Below are positions 44,669 through 57,700 of a stretch of 64,000 nucleotides of DNA, in pieces. The stretch's first letter is position 1; every line of letters begins with the position of its first letter. A program made the translations under genes and the position numbers. Source of the DNA: Edaphochlamys debaryana (Eukaryota; Chlorophyta; Chlorophyceae; Chlamydomonadales); the NCBI GenBank assembly GCA_016858145.1, contig JAEHOE010000027.1:62001-126000 (forward strand). Reading direction: 5' to 3'. Under the pieces are notes generated by a model. The model ran no database searches, was not told the origin of the DNA, and saw nothing but the letters and a program-made list of their open reading frames with translations.

Positions 44669-47600
44669 ATGATACTATGTATACTCTTCGCCGTGCTGTT
44701 GTTAGCTGCGAGCGGCTCAGCTCGACTGCCACCGCGCGAGCTGGAGGAGACTGGACCACCCACGCGAGGCGCGGACCGATGTAGCGATGCAAGGTCAGCG
44801 AGCTGTCTCTTCTCTGCAACCAGTAGCGCAAGCGTCGGGCGACGGATGATTGCCGACCCCGAGTGCCAAAGCCGCGCGGTGTGCACATAATTGAGCTCTC
44901 AACGACTTCTTAGGAGAGCTGGCCCTTGCGGACGGCCGGGTTCGTCTTCGGCTGTCCGGGGCGCTTGGTGGAGTTGGTGCCATGGCCGCCCCCGCCCCGC
45001 CCCCAGCATGCATACACCAGCTCAGCGTGCCCAGTGCCGGGCTCTCCGTGTGCCCTTCACCTCCGTGTACCCTTCTTGATACATGCCGACCCTGCATCCC
45101 CTGCAGCTGCACGTGGTTGTTAGACTACATCGAGTTTCACAAACGTGCTCGGAGTGCTGGGCCCTACCTGGTCTGGACTTGTTACGCGGACAAGGACCAC
45201 AGCGTTGGGGGCAAAGAGGCGCAGTATCGTAACTATGGTACGACCTCTGGTGGCAAGGGGGGCGCGGGTTCCCTGCCCGCAGAAAGGGCAGTCCAGCAAT
45301 TCGACTTGACACTGCTTTGCGGGTCCAGTGGGGAGGTGGTGTGCAGGATCCCTGTTAGTTGAGGTGATGTGGGTCGGGGGACTCAAGCCTCGTAGGCGCT
45401 GCCGAGGGCATCGCACCCTTCTAGGGCCTCCTTGGTCTTGGCCGTCACGTCGGAGCTGGCATCGACGAGGCACATGCCGACCGGAGCGGGGCGGGTGCCG
45501 AGTGTGCCGCCGCCCCGATGCGGGTTGGGGCAGCTGACTCGCTTGTACTCCTATCACCGGTGACACTCGCGTGAGGAGCCCCCCACTTGATGTGCCAGGT
45601 ACGACCTTTTGTGGAGGGCTTGGTGACCGCCTGCGAGGAATCGGTTTCGCGACTCGCCTGGCCGCCACAACCAAGGTGTGGAGGCATGGCCGGGTGGTCC
45701 ATGGGCTCTCGGTTTGTGTGCAGCCGTTCATTGTCTTCTGGGCTCTCGGGCATTGGCTGACTAATGGCGGTTGCAATCCCTCCCTCGCCTGTGCCCCCAT
45801 GCCTGCAGCGCGTGCTTCTGGTGTACCAGGAGCCTCCCGCCCCGCTAGAGGAGTTCCTGCAGCCCAACTTGATCGACTGGCGCGTCACGCCTGATCTTGG
45901 GCTAGATACCTTCAATGACATAGCCAGATCCGCCGTACACTTCAAGTACGACACCCGCTTCCATGCGGAGCAGCTGGCACGTGACCTGGACCAGGTCGGT
46001 CTTGACGGGCGGTGGCGACGCGGCGAAGGGGGGAAAGGGCTGGAGTCAGCCGAGGCGGGGCAAGCGTATTGGGGCAAGCGGAAGCCGCAGTATCGCCGCC
46101 CCAACGGCCCAGCAGCAAGCAGCAGCAGCGCTTTCAGCTTAGGCTGTTTTGCCGCTGGAGGTGCTAGATGGAGGCAGCCGGCAAGGAGAGCGTAGTAGCA
46201 GTGGCCACGTCCCCACCCAGCAGCCCCACGCGCCGTGCCCTTCCCCTTTGCACCCTTGCTGCTGCTCATGTCGGTGTCCCGCGCGCACGCGCAGGGTCTG
46301 TGGAACGACAGTGAGCACGTGGTCACCCTGGCCACCAACATGCCCCTGGCAACACAGCCCAACACCACCTCCAGCAAGGCCCCCCGCCTGCCCCCAGCTC
46401 CCGCGGGCGCGGCGGTGCAGTCGCTGCTGATGCGCGCCCTCTTCAAACTGTCGCCGGCGCTAGAAGAGGTGCGGCGCGTGCTGGGGCTTGGCAGAGGAGC
46501 CAAAGCGCCGGAAATGCCCCTGACTGAGGGCGGCTTAGGTTGGCATGGAATTCAGGTCCCGTGCGGGGTAGGGGCACGCCCGTCTCTTGGAGCGCCCTGC
46601 AGCCTGAACCACCCTGTGCCACCCCCATTGTCCCGTGCTTAAAGGGCAAGCTTCAAGAGCGTATCATATTCTTGGCCGCTTCAATACGCCGCGCCTTGCC
46701 GGACTGCTGCCCAGTGCCGCTCTGCATGTCCACCTGCGTTCCTTGCCTCCACATCCCTCCCACCGCCTCCCCCTTCCCGCCCGCCCCCACCCCTCCAGGC
46801 CACTGACGCTGCGCTGGCGAGTGTGGGCGTGGCGCCGGGGCAGCCCTTCGTGGCCGTGCACCTGCGCCTGGGGGGGCAAGTGGGTGAGTGGGGGCGGGGT
46901 GGGGGGACGGGGGCGCTAGAGGGTCTTGACGGTTGATGTGGGTCAGCGCGGTTACCGGTAATGCTGCAAAGGTCTGGAAGCCGGAAGCGCCCTTCCGAGT
47001 GGGGCGCTGAGTGGTCTCATGGAGGGGGTCAGATAGAGGCCGTAAGGCCACTGGGCAGCTTGGTCCTCGTGGGTTCGTCTCCCTTGCCTCTGTCCCACCC
47101 TTTATTCCTTGCCGCCGCCTCCACAATGCACCGCAGGCGAGCGTGGCTCCATCTACCGCCACGCAGTACAGAGCACCACTGCGCTGCTGCACGAGGCGGA
47201 GCGCTGTGCGGTGCACCTGGTGGACAACGTGTTGGACAGCAGCAGCAGCAGCAGCAGCAGCGGTCGTGGCAGTGACGACGACCCGGACGGTGACAGGAAG
47301 GCTGTGATCGAAGCTGGCGGGGACGGGGAGGAGGAGAGCGAGGAGGAGGACGAGGACGACGAGGAGGAGGAGGATGGAGAGGAGGAGGAGGAGGAGGAGG
47401 AGGAGGAGGAGGTGGAGCTACCTCGCATCCTCATCACCGACAACATCGACCTCCGCCACAAGGCCGTGGCGCACAAGCTGGGCCGCTGGCGCAGCCCCGA
47501 TGCAGTGCCGCTGCACTACAAGACGCAGACGCAGAGCATCGACCCAGATCGCCTGCTCAACAAGACCCTGGCGACCAGCAACAGCAAGACCTTCTTCTCA

Positions 47601-48011
47601 AAGTCTAAGTCCAAGTCCAAGCCGAAACCGAAGTCGAAGGGCCGCCGAAGACGAAGGCGGCTGCTGCTGGCGGCGGAGCCGGGGCTGGGCTTGAGGCTGG
47701 AGCAGGCAACGGGGGAGGTGCGTCGCACGAGGAAGGGTCGGCCGCCGCGCAGGGCGGCCAAGGAGGAAGAGGCGGAGGCGGGGGAAGATGAGGGGGCGCC
47801 AGGGCCCAGGATGAGGCGCGCAGTGCCCAAGGACTTCCTGAGGCTGCACCTGGCGTCCATGGCGGACTGGGGGATCTTGGTCAAGGCCACGTGCCTCGTA
47901 CAGAGCAGGTCGGGCTTCAGTCACGCGGCTTACCTGCTGGGGTCACATGGGTGTACGGCTGTTCTGGAGCCCGATGATACGGTGGGGGCGCCGCTGTGCC
48001 CTCTGGACTGA
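44669..48011 (+). CDS. Secreted protein with fucosyltransferase-like motifs
   Basis: Six phase-consistent exons, 513 aa: 44669-44793, 45107-45203, 45809-45994, 46295-46468, 46799-46883, 47137-48011. Residues 1-19 form a signal peptide (LCILFAVLLLAASGSA). The segment GQPFVAVHLRLGG (His215, Arg217) resembles the H-x-R motif that binds the GDP-sugar in O-fucosyltransferase/FUT8/NodZ-type enzymes. Near the C-terminus DWGILVKATCLVQSRSGFSHAA resembles their D...S/T-x-S-GFS motif (here given as two parts, DWGILVKA and SRSGFSHAA). Between them lies ILITDN and an unusual insert with a Ser run, a long Glu run (about residues 275-308) and a Ser-Lys repeat. Family membership is a judgement from these motifs; a diverged or inactive relative is possible. 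The first donor (gtcagc) is weak but phase-correct. No TGTAA signal was found downstream. Confidence 0.6.
47335..47415 (+). repeat. GAG-rich trinucleotide tract coding poly-Glu
   Basis: Imperfect gag/gac repeats in the last exon of the fucosyltransferase-like gene, encoding an acidic run, shortly after an agc tract (about 47239-47262) encoding poly-Ser. Confidence 0.9.
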
Positions 48012-48718
48012 GGGTTGACGGTTGCACCTTTGATAACGCTGTGGCGGTGTGGCGGCGCTGAAAGTGTTCGACTCCCGAGTGAACGGTCCTGTTCCGACTT
48101 CCGAGTGAAGCTTCTCACTGCCGTACGCCATTCTTGTCAGGACGACTACGGGGCAGGAAAGCTATGTGTCACGCAGCCGCCGGTATGCACAGAGGCTCTC
48201 CTCCGCCTTCAAAGTCAGGAGACTGCAATCCCTTCGTGCGTAGGAACCTGGCACGGGTGTGGCACTGTGTGGCGGTGGGGCCTTCCTGCTCTTCCTTCCG
48301 TTATCTTACGCGGTGTTTCACAGCCCCGTGTCGGTGTCGGCCCTGGTCTACAGCCTTCAAGCGCGCAACTTTGAGCGTCCAGTGTCGAGGCCACTCGGCC
48401 GTCCCGACACGGGCGGAACGGCTTCAACGCCCTTGTCTCACACGCCGTGAGTCGTCGCGCACCCGATCAGGCGCGCGCGGGCTGCCTGTGTGGGCGCCTT
48501 GGCGGGCCGACCGCTAGCGCTCACCTGTCCGAGCAGCTTCCCAGGCGTACGGCCTCGGGCAAATTTGTGCAGGCTGCACGCTACGCGCTCACTTCTGATC
48601 TTTATGAGCTCCCAAGCTTACGCATAATGTCTTTCGGCCCTTCCTGATTACAGAAGCGACGTTTCCAGGGCATCGCTTGGCATCTCTCTGTGTAGTTCGC
48701 CCTGAAGGACCTCCACGA
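48012..48718. other. Spacer upstream of the macroglobulin-like gene
   Basis: 707 bp with the 3' flank of the fucosyltransferase-like gene and the promoter side of the next gene in the same direction. No open frame that splices to either gene and no defined regulatory motif was seen. Confidence 0.5.
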
Positions 48719-51700
48719 ATGAGGCCTCTCGCAGGCCTAGGCCGCATGCTGCTGGCCTTAGGCCTGGCTGCGGTTCTGCTCTCCATGCCCTCGGCCGCGA
48801 CGCGGAGCCTTCTAGCCAAGCCTAAGGTGTTTCTGTCCAAAAGCCTGCCTCTTACCGTCGTGGTGACGACGCCGGTGCAGCTGGCTACGGGCGCGGCGTC
48901 GGAGCCGGTCTTTCTTTCGGGCAAAGACACGCTGACGGTGCGTACCCTGTATGACAAGCATATGCCTAGTCACAACACAGTGCTTAATTGTTCATAGCTG
49001 ATGTGATGTCGTCCAGGAGGAGGAAGGGTAAATACATGCGCCATTGCCTGAACCCAACTGTGTAACCCAGCGCGTATGGCTTTGGGGCTCCACAGTGGTT
49101 TTGAGGGTCGTGTTGACAAGGGGGTACCGCCCGTGCTCGGGACCGAGCCTTACCCACTCTCACCCGCGCCTCTCCCCGCCCTCCGCAGGCCGTGTTCTCG
49201 CGGCCTGTCATTGCGCTGGGCTCGGACTTTGCTGTGCCTGCCTCACAGCAGAAGGTAGCGCGGGCTGAACAGGCAACGTTGCCTTAGCAGACGTACTTGT
49301 CGCGAGCTTACGCTTGTCCTCCACCTCAGGGGACGGGGCTGGCAGTCTTTGGGATCTCCAAGCTCCTCACCCTTCGGACCCCCTCCAACTCCCATCTCAG
49401 CCAGAGCTTGAACACCATCTCTTGTCCCGCAGCTTGCCTTCACGCTGGACTGCCCGGTGCCGGGCAAGGCGCGGTGGGTGACCACCTCCATCACCCGGCT
49501 GGACCCGGATGAGGACTGGCCCACGGACCTGGACTGCGAGTTCAAATGGAGCACGGGGCTCACCAGCTACGACGGTGCGGCTGGAGGGCGGCCGGGGGTG
49601 CGGTGGAGGGTTATTCGGGGGAGGGGCACGCGGGATCAGGCTGGGCGCAGGTTGTGAAGGGAAGGGGGGCGGTGCAAGGGGGCCCCATCGCCGGAGAAAA
49701 GGGAGCCAGGCCGACCCACATCGCCCCTTCGCCGACCCACATGGTCCCTACTGCCGTCCGACCTTGCCGCTTGCTCTTGCCGCATCTTACCTTGCGTGCT
49801 ACTGTCGGAACGCCTAGGTGCCCCCCTCCGGCTTGGGGACCTTGCGGTCACGCGGCGGCTGACCAGCAGCCCCCTCTCCATGGCCAGCTTTTGGGTTACC
49901 AGCGAACGCGCTTCTGCTCTCACCGACAACCTCTGGTCGTCTAACTTGTGGGACGGCGAAAGCAGCGACTTTGAGGTGCCTCCCGACGGTGGGTCGGGGC
50001 TTATTGTCGGGAGGTTGGGTGATCCTAGTCAGGACATATCATAGGACAGCCCGCGTTGTATGGTAAAGGACAGGTGGATGAGGATAACAGGGCATGCCTC
50101 ATGCTTCCTGGGGCCTCGCAGCACTCTCCTGTACTATCTGACCGTCCTCTTTCGTTCCCTGCAGGCAAGATCCAGATTATGTTCTCGTATACGGTCAACC
50201 TCGCCCTGCTCAAGGCCGCTCTGAAGGTGCGGGTTCTGCTGTAACCAGGCCGAGGGGCCATGGGGCGCGGCATCGACCGGCAGAGGGCAAGTACCGGTAC
50301 ATGAAGGACAGAGTTGCCATTTCGCCGCACACAGCTTCATCCTCTGTCCGGCTCGCCTTCTCCCACGTGCAGGTGTACGAGGGCAAGGGTGCCAGCGGCA
50401 AGGCCATCGCCTTCGAGATCACGCCCTGCCAGAGCCCGCTGCCGGGTACCACTGTGAGTCATGCACTGGAGCTCACTACGTTCGGGGCAGCCGGGAAGCC
50501 CTTGGTGACGCTTGATAGCTTGGTATGCCCTCGTCGGCCTTCAAGAATTTTACTAACTTGGTTGCTTGTACCTTGATGCCTGTTGCTCTGTCTCCAGCTG
50601 TCGCTTGACGTCAACACCACCTGCGCTACGGTCATCCCCTCTGGTCTCAAGGGGGACACGCTGTGAGCTTATGGAAGGGTTACGGCCGAAGCGCGAGCGG
50701 ATGGAGGGGAGGGGTGACTGAGCAGGGCTGCAGATGAATCTACTACCTACTGAAGCCTGTATGCCGGCCCGCCCCCCTCTTCCCTCCCCACCTCAGGTTC
50801 AACGTGCTGTTGCCCAAGGGCTCCCGCTACCACGCCCTGGCCGGGCCCCTGGGCGAGGCCTTGACAGTTCCCTTCATAAGCCTCCGCCCCTTCAGCATCA
50901 TGTTCAGCAAGGTCCTCGGACCGGATGCCTGGACGGGCACCCAGTGAGTACGGTATCCTCAGGAGTCAACTCTTAGGAGTAAACTCTCAGGAATAACGCT
51001 GTCTGCCTTCGAAGCACGGCCCTTCGAAGCACGGCCCTCCCACCCTGCCTCGCCCTTTGATTCTTCCCTCCGCCCTCATCAGCTACCGACGCCTGGACCT
51101 GGGCCTGATTCACGGGCTGTCGGACGACACACCCATCAAGGCCTTCGCCGCCACGGTGTCGCTGTGCGAGGTGGTTAAGGGCGGCTGCACGCCCACCCCA
51201 ATCACCGTCACGGCGGTCAACAAGGGCGCCGCACGCGTCTCCGCGCCGGCGCTCAAGCCCGCAACTCAGTACAGGTGAGCCGATGCTGAGGAGATGAAGC
51301 CGAATGAGTGGAACCCTGTTCGGCTGAGCAAGCACTCCTACCCGAAAGCACCGTTCCTTCCCACTCCGTCCCGCCTTTACCCTGATCCCCCCTGCCCCCC
51401 GATCCCCGCTCTCTTCCCCCCTGCCCAGGATCTCCGTGGCGGCCGATGCTGCGGTCAAGGACGGCTTCGGCCAGCCCCTGCAGGCCTCGTCCCTCACCTT
51501 CTGGACGTCTTTTGTCGACCACGCGTTCGGCCAGCCCGTTGGCGACAGCAGCAATGTTATGGTCTTCGAGCCCGATGCCGCCCTCACTGCATGGCCCATC
51601 GTGACCCGTGGGCCGCCCCTGCCCCGGCCCTTCGGCGGTGACTCGGGTGTGATGCGCGCGCAAAAGATCGAGAGCTGGACCATCGACCTGACAGACGACG

Positions 51701-54700
51701 CCACTAAGATCAAGGTCGCCAAGATGATCTTCCAGGTAACCATCTGTAGTAGTGCTGTGAGACTGTGGTGCTGGCTCGGCGTCTGTTGTCCGGCCTTCCC
51801 TGTTGCCAAGAAACCGAACGTCTGTCTGCTGCCTGCCTCATGTTTCGTGTGCCCCTGCCTCGCAGTACTACGGACAGAACAAGCACCTCTCCACCGTCTT
51901 TGGCCCCGCCGCCAGCGCCCTAGACATCCCCGCCGAGTACTGGTCCACCAACGACCAGCCCGCCGACTGGGCGGAGCTGGCCCTGCCGCTGCCCGGCACT
52001 GCCACGGCGCGCCTCATTGCCACCACCTCCAAGAGCGTGAGTCCGCCTTGCTTGCCCTCCCCAGATTCTTTCCTGGCGCCTTAACCTACGTCGAGCGCCT
52101 TAAGACATGCAAGAGGCATGCATGCGTTGAGCAAGTTTTGCCCCGTCCGGGCCGGCGCCCCAGCATGCGCCGCTTCCAAGGCCATGCGCTGCAGCCCAGC
52201 CCGTGCGTCCTGAGGCCCCGCTCCTCTGTCCCTCTCTCCCTCCTTCCGCGCACGTCCATCCCATCCCAGGGCACCGATAACTTCTACGAGAACCGAATGC
52301 TGCTTACCTCCACCCTCAGGTGGGCAGCCAGCGCCGCTGCTGCTTGTGCTGCTTTTGCCCCAAGATTGCATCTCCAGGCTCTTGGCGTTCCCACGCCTTG
52401 CACTGCACTGCCGTGCTTCTAGGACCGCGCTTCAGCCCTCCACGCCTGACTTGCCCCTTTCCCTTTCCCCTCCTCCAGTCTGTCCGTGGTTCAAGCCGGC
52501 GGTAAAGTGACTGCCTGGGTGACCGACAGCCGGCCGAGTGTCGGGCCTGTGGCCGGCGCCACCGTCACCTTCATCCTCTACAACCCCAAGAGCGGGCCGT
52601 CCACTTTCGAGGACGGAAACTTAGATCCGGCTGTGTTCACCACTTGCGTGACCGACAAGGACGGCGTGTGTGCTATCAGCTCGCTGTCCCCCGACGACAT
52701 CGTGAGTTAGGGGGCGGGTTGGTCAATGAGTGGAAAGGGTGAAAGACGTAAGAGCTTGTCTTGATCTATCTTTCATCCTGCCACCACCGTGTCCGCCCAC
52801 CGCAGGGCTGGAGCTCTCTCTCGGCTTTCGCAACCTTGAATGGTCAGGCTGCCGTGCTGCGTGACGCGGGCTGGGTGCAGCCTGCCTCGTCGAGCGACTC
52901 CCTTGTCGGTAGCCTCGTGGCCGACCGATTGGTGGTGGTCCCCGGCGACAGCCTGCAGGTGGGAAGCGGTGGAAAGGACTAGAAGCATGGGCTTGCTTTG
53001 CAGCAGATGCAGCCAGCACAACAAGCCAGATGGGCCAACAAGGCTGCACGCCGCGGGATTGATCTGGCCCCACGCGCCTGCGACTGCCGATAGGGGCCCA
53101 CCGCCCCGGCCCGCAGCCCATTTCTCACCCTTTGTATCCCTCTATCTGCTGCCCCTACCTCGCACCCGCCGCCGCAGGTGACGGCCTTTGTGCAGGCCAC
53201 CTCGCCCAAGGGCCTGGCCCTGCCGCCCGCCACCTGGGCCGTGCTGCGGGTCAGCCCGGGCTGGACCGCTGCCGACACCACCACTACCGGTACGCCGTCG
53301 TCGGTTTACGGGTCCAAGCTCCCAGAACTCCCAGCGCCAGGCCGCGGTCTGCTTGCGGCGGACGGGGCCGAGGCTGCGCTCGAGGGCGCTAAGAAGAGGG
53401 CGCCGGGTCTGGAGGCCGCTGCCGGTGCCCTGCGCGGTCTCAAGCAAGCAACCGGCCGCCCCGGCATGGATCCCATGCCTTGTCCCGACTGCGGGAGACC
53501 GCCGGTGACCGTGTCGCAAGGCCCGCCGGTCGACTACTGGGTCAAGGTAGGAAGCCTTTGGGGTCGGCCACCCTGGGACGTCTAGGACATAGGCTCGTCT
53601 CCATATCTGCCCTCTCCGCCACCTGACGCTGCTCCCACCTCCCACCTCCCACGCTTCTCCCTCGCTTCCACAGCTGGATGGAGCAACGGGCAGCATCCAC
53701 GCCGAGATCCCCGTCCCAGCTTCCGCCCAGCTCCAGAAGTACAACCTTCAGCTGCTGTTGCCCACAGGTGGTGTCGCCCCGGCGTCTGGCCCGAAGCCCG
53801 ACACCCTTGACTACTTCTCCAATGTGCCGGGGGCCGCGCTTGAATTCACCGCCGCCGACCCACGCCCACCCACCGCCGAGCTCCTGGTGAGGACTGAGGC
53901 TGTTTCTATGCCCCTCCACTGCCGCTGCCCTGCTTCCGCTGTGGCCTCTCAACAGCTTGCTCTTTTGTGCGCCTTGCAATTCCTGACCCCAGTCCCCGCC
54001 CTTGACTCCTCCCCCGTCCGCCCCCTCCCGGCAGCTGACTGTACCCCCCTGGGTGCTGCCCACCGGCTCCGTGACGATCCGTGTGGCACTGGTGTCGTAC
54101 ATCGGGGCCGCCGTGGACGCATCCCGCGTCAAGCTCAACTGGAGGCACACCAACGCTGGCGGCTATGTGTACGTCACGTCTGACGTCAGCGGCATGGCCA
54201 GTACGACAGTAGACCTGGGCGCCCTGCCGGCCATCAACCAGACCAAGGCGTACGACACCCTCTTCGTGGATGCCGAGTGGATTGGGCCCACTCGCGAGCG
54301 CATCACGGCCGCCAAGACAGTCACGTGAGTTGGGGGTTAGCTAAGACCGTTAGCACCAGGCATCCACATGTCTGGCCTCCCTTGCTGCCCCCTCCCGCCC
54401 CCATTCACCCTCGCCTCCAACCCCAACCCTTCCCGCCGCAGCATCGCCGACGGCCCCGCCAAGGTGACGCTCGAGCGCTCCCTGGCCACGTCCCTTCCCG
54501 GCACCGCCTTCTCCGTCTCCGCCACGCTCGTGTCCAACGTGGACGGCCAGCCCCTTCGGCGCCTGCCGGTGGCCGTGACGCTCAAGCCGCACGCCTCGGG
54601 CGCCGCCTGCGCCACCACCGCCTCCTGCAACGTGCGCTCGGGCGACCCCTTCTCGGCCGCCTGCCAGCTGGCGCTGCCCTGCGTGGGCCACTTCGAGCTC

Positions 54701-57700
54701 GAGGCCTGCGCCACGGTGCCGGGGACCGGGGGCGCCACGGAGCAGGTGTGCGGGCGGTCCGCGGTGCTCGGCAAGAACGCCACGGAGTGGACCGCCGCCC
54801 CGCTCATGGCAGACGACCAGCCCTTCCTCACCGCAGACAAGTGAGTACCGCACACACGCGCTCTTATGGCCCTGACCCTTCCATGCCTAGCTTCGCCTCG
54901 CCCGGCCCTGCTAGCAAGTGCCTGCCTATTGCGCCTACGCAGTATCTCCCCTTCGCCTCACACCACCCGCCTCACGCCACGCTCCTCCCCTGCCCTCCTC
55001 CCGCCCCAGGCCCAGCTACGCCGCCGGTGACGTGGCCACCCTGACCTTCCAGAACCCCTACCCCAGCGCCCGCGTGCTGCTGCTCTGGGGCAACGACTAC
55101 GGGCTGAGGATCCAGGCGCTGCCCGCGGGCCCGGGCGTGCCGCAGGGCCTGGTGTCGCTCTCCGTGGGGCCCCTGGGCCCCGAGTGCCTGGGCGGATGCA
55201 CCGTCACCGCGGTGCTGGACGCGCCGCGTGCCCCGCCCTCCGCGCTGCCGCTGCCGCCCGCTGACCAGCTGCGCGTGTCCAAGCTCTACGACCCCCGCGG
55301 CCCCCGATCGCACGCCATGAGCCTGCAGCTCTCCGTCGTCGCCGCCAACTCCCTGGCGGTGGAGGCCAAGGTGGCGGCGGCGGGCGGCAGCAGCATCAAG
55401 GACGTGGACGGGACCACGGTGCTGGCGGTAGAGCCGGGCACGGAGACGCAGGTGTGGAGGCCGAGGGCTTGAGGGGAAGGCAGAGGGCTCTGAGGGACTG
55501 AAGCGATCGAAAGAGCTCATGCTTTACGCATCTGCCCCTCCCTTGCCCTCCTGCCCGCCCGTGCCAGATCACTGTGTCCGTCCACGGCGCCTCCAAGCCC
55601 GTGGAGGTGACTTTGTACGCCGTGGATAAGGCCTTCCTGGATCTGCTGCCGTACGATCTGCCGGAGCCGGAGAAGAACTTGGTCCTGAAGCTGGCGGCGG
55701 ACATGCAGGCAAGATTCGTGGTCGGGTGGGCGTGGCATGCTGAATCCAGGTGTCCTCCTTCGCATGCCTAACTGCCCAGGCGCCCTCTCTCTAACTCTGT
55801 TGCCCCCACGTGTCCCGCTTCACTTCAGTCGTACGGCCTGGACTCGTACCGCGTAGCGCCGGGCGCAGTACGGGCGCTGTACGACAAGCTCATTGCCAGG
55901 TGAGGCCCCACGCCCAATGCTGAGCCTTTTTTGTCCGGATGCTCTCCGACTTTCCATGCGTCTGCTCCCTTGAGCCCTCACACTGCGCTTTCCCACTTCT
56001 TGCCTGTTGCGCTTGCCCGTCTGCTCCCGCCAGGCTCACCGGTCTGGACCCCTGGCTCCCGGTCGACACGACAGTGATTCCGTCCCGCGGCAGCTTTTGG
56101 TGGGGCTGGGGTGATTGTTTCCCGCGTGCCGTAGATGCGGACGACGCCGACTACATGGCCCGGTTCTACACGCCCATCACGTACGGCAACATGTACGGCT
56201 ACGGACCTGCCTGCGGTAAGAGCCGCAACCCGCCAGGGACCTGCTCTGAGGGTTAAGGGTTTTCAACGAAATCTAGACGGAGCGCAGACCACCATATTGA
56301 GGTCAGAGCCTGCATGCATGCCGCCCTGCCATCATCTCCTAGCCCCTGACCTGCTCTTTATCTCGCCGATGCACAGATGACGTACAGTACCGACCGCCCG
56401 TGTCAGAGGTTGACGACAAAACCCGTGACGACGACGAGGGCGATAATAGTGATGCCCTGGGCTTCCTGCGCGATTCCGCTCAATTCAAGGTCACCCCGCT
56501 GGCCGCGTCCCAGCTGACAGGCCCCGACGGGAAAACGACATTTGTGTTCAAGGCTCCACAGAAGCTCGGGACGTACGTCATCAGGTGAGGCGGGATGGGC
56601 ATGGGGCGGGAGTGCACCCACACTGCCGTGCCTTGGGGCTGCGCTGTGGCCAGACGCTGTGGCTGCGGTCTGACGCTGCGCCGTGTTTGTTGCTCCACAG
56701 GGCCTTCGCCGCCGACGGCCCCGCCGCCAAGTACGGCTCCGCGCAGACCAAGCTGGCGGTCAAGCGGCAGCTGTCCCTCACGCCCTCCGTGCCCCGCTTC
56801 GCGCGCGTGGGGGACGAGTTCGAGGCGGGGGTGGTGGTGACGGTGGGGTCGACACCCGTCAACATCCGTGTCACTATCCAGGTGTGTCACGGAGGGCTTG
56901 GGCCCTTGGGGGCCTGCGTAATGCCAGGCCTCGCAACTGGAGGGGGGCCTTGTCGCTACGGGCTAGTGTCATGTTTTTATCACAAAGCTTGGCCTTTCAT
57001 CGTGTTGATGACCCTAACCATCTCCCGCTGCACACCTTTGCAGATCGCGCAGCCGGACGACGCACCGCTGACCCTCCTGGGCCTGCGCACCAAGACCGTT
57101 TCTTTCACGGCTGGCGGCGGTCTGCAGAAGGAGGTGCGCAAGCTGAACCCGTTATGATAGCATCCCAGGGAGCTCCCCGCAAGGACGGCGCCTGCTGGTG
57201 CCCACCCGTGCTCTGGAACGGGCCCTGACAAGGGCCACCTCCTGTCCCGATTGTCCCCTGCCGCTACCCAGATTCGGTTCACTCTCACCGGCATCGAGAT
57301 TGGCGTCGCCGGCCTCACCTTCCTGGCCAGCGATGGCCAGCCTGGCGGCGCACGTGATGCGCTGTCCCTGGATCTAGCCGTGCACGGTGAGTGGCCAAGG
57401 AAGGGTCTCAGACGGGCTAGCTAGAACACGGGGCACCATTTCTGCTGGCCCTTGGGCTGTTACCATGACTGTCCATGAGCCCCTGACCCCGCCCTCCCCG
57501 TCGTGCGTCCTTCATTCCCGCCCCACAGGCCAGCAGGCGGACGTGTGGGTGGCCACCTCGTTCGCCCTCGCCGCCACCCCTCCCTCGGCCGATGCCGACG
57601 AGGTGCAGTGGCAGGAGGGCCTGGCGCTGCCGGACGCAGTGCCCCGGAGCGGTGAGGAACGGGGAGGGCAGGGAAGGGGTACTGGGGGGGCGCCTAGCGT

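Noticed and set aside
53142..53744. Minus-strand open frames inside the macroglobulin-like gene
   Set aside because: Antisense shadows of GC-rich exons; no splice logic or recognisable protein.
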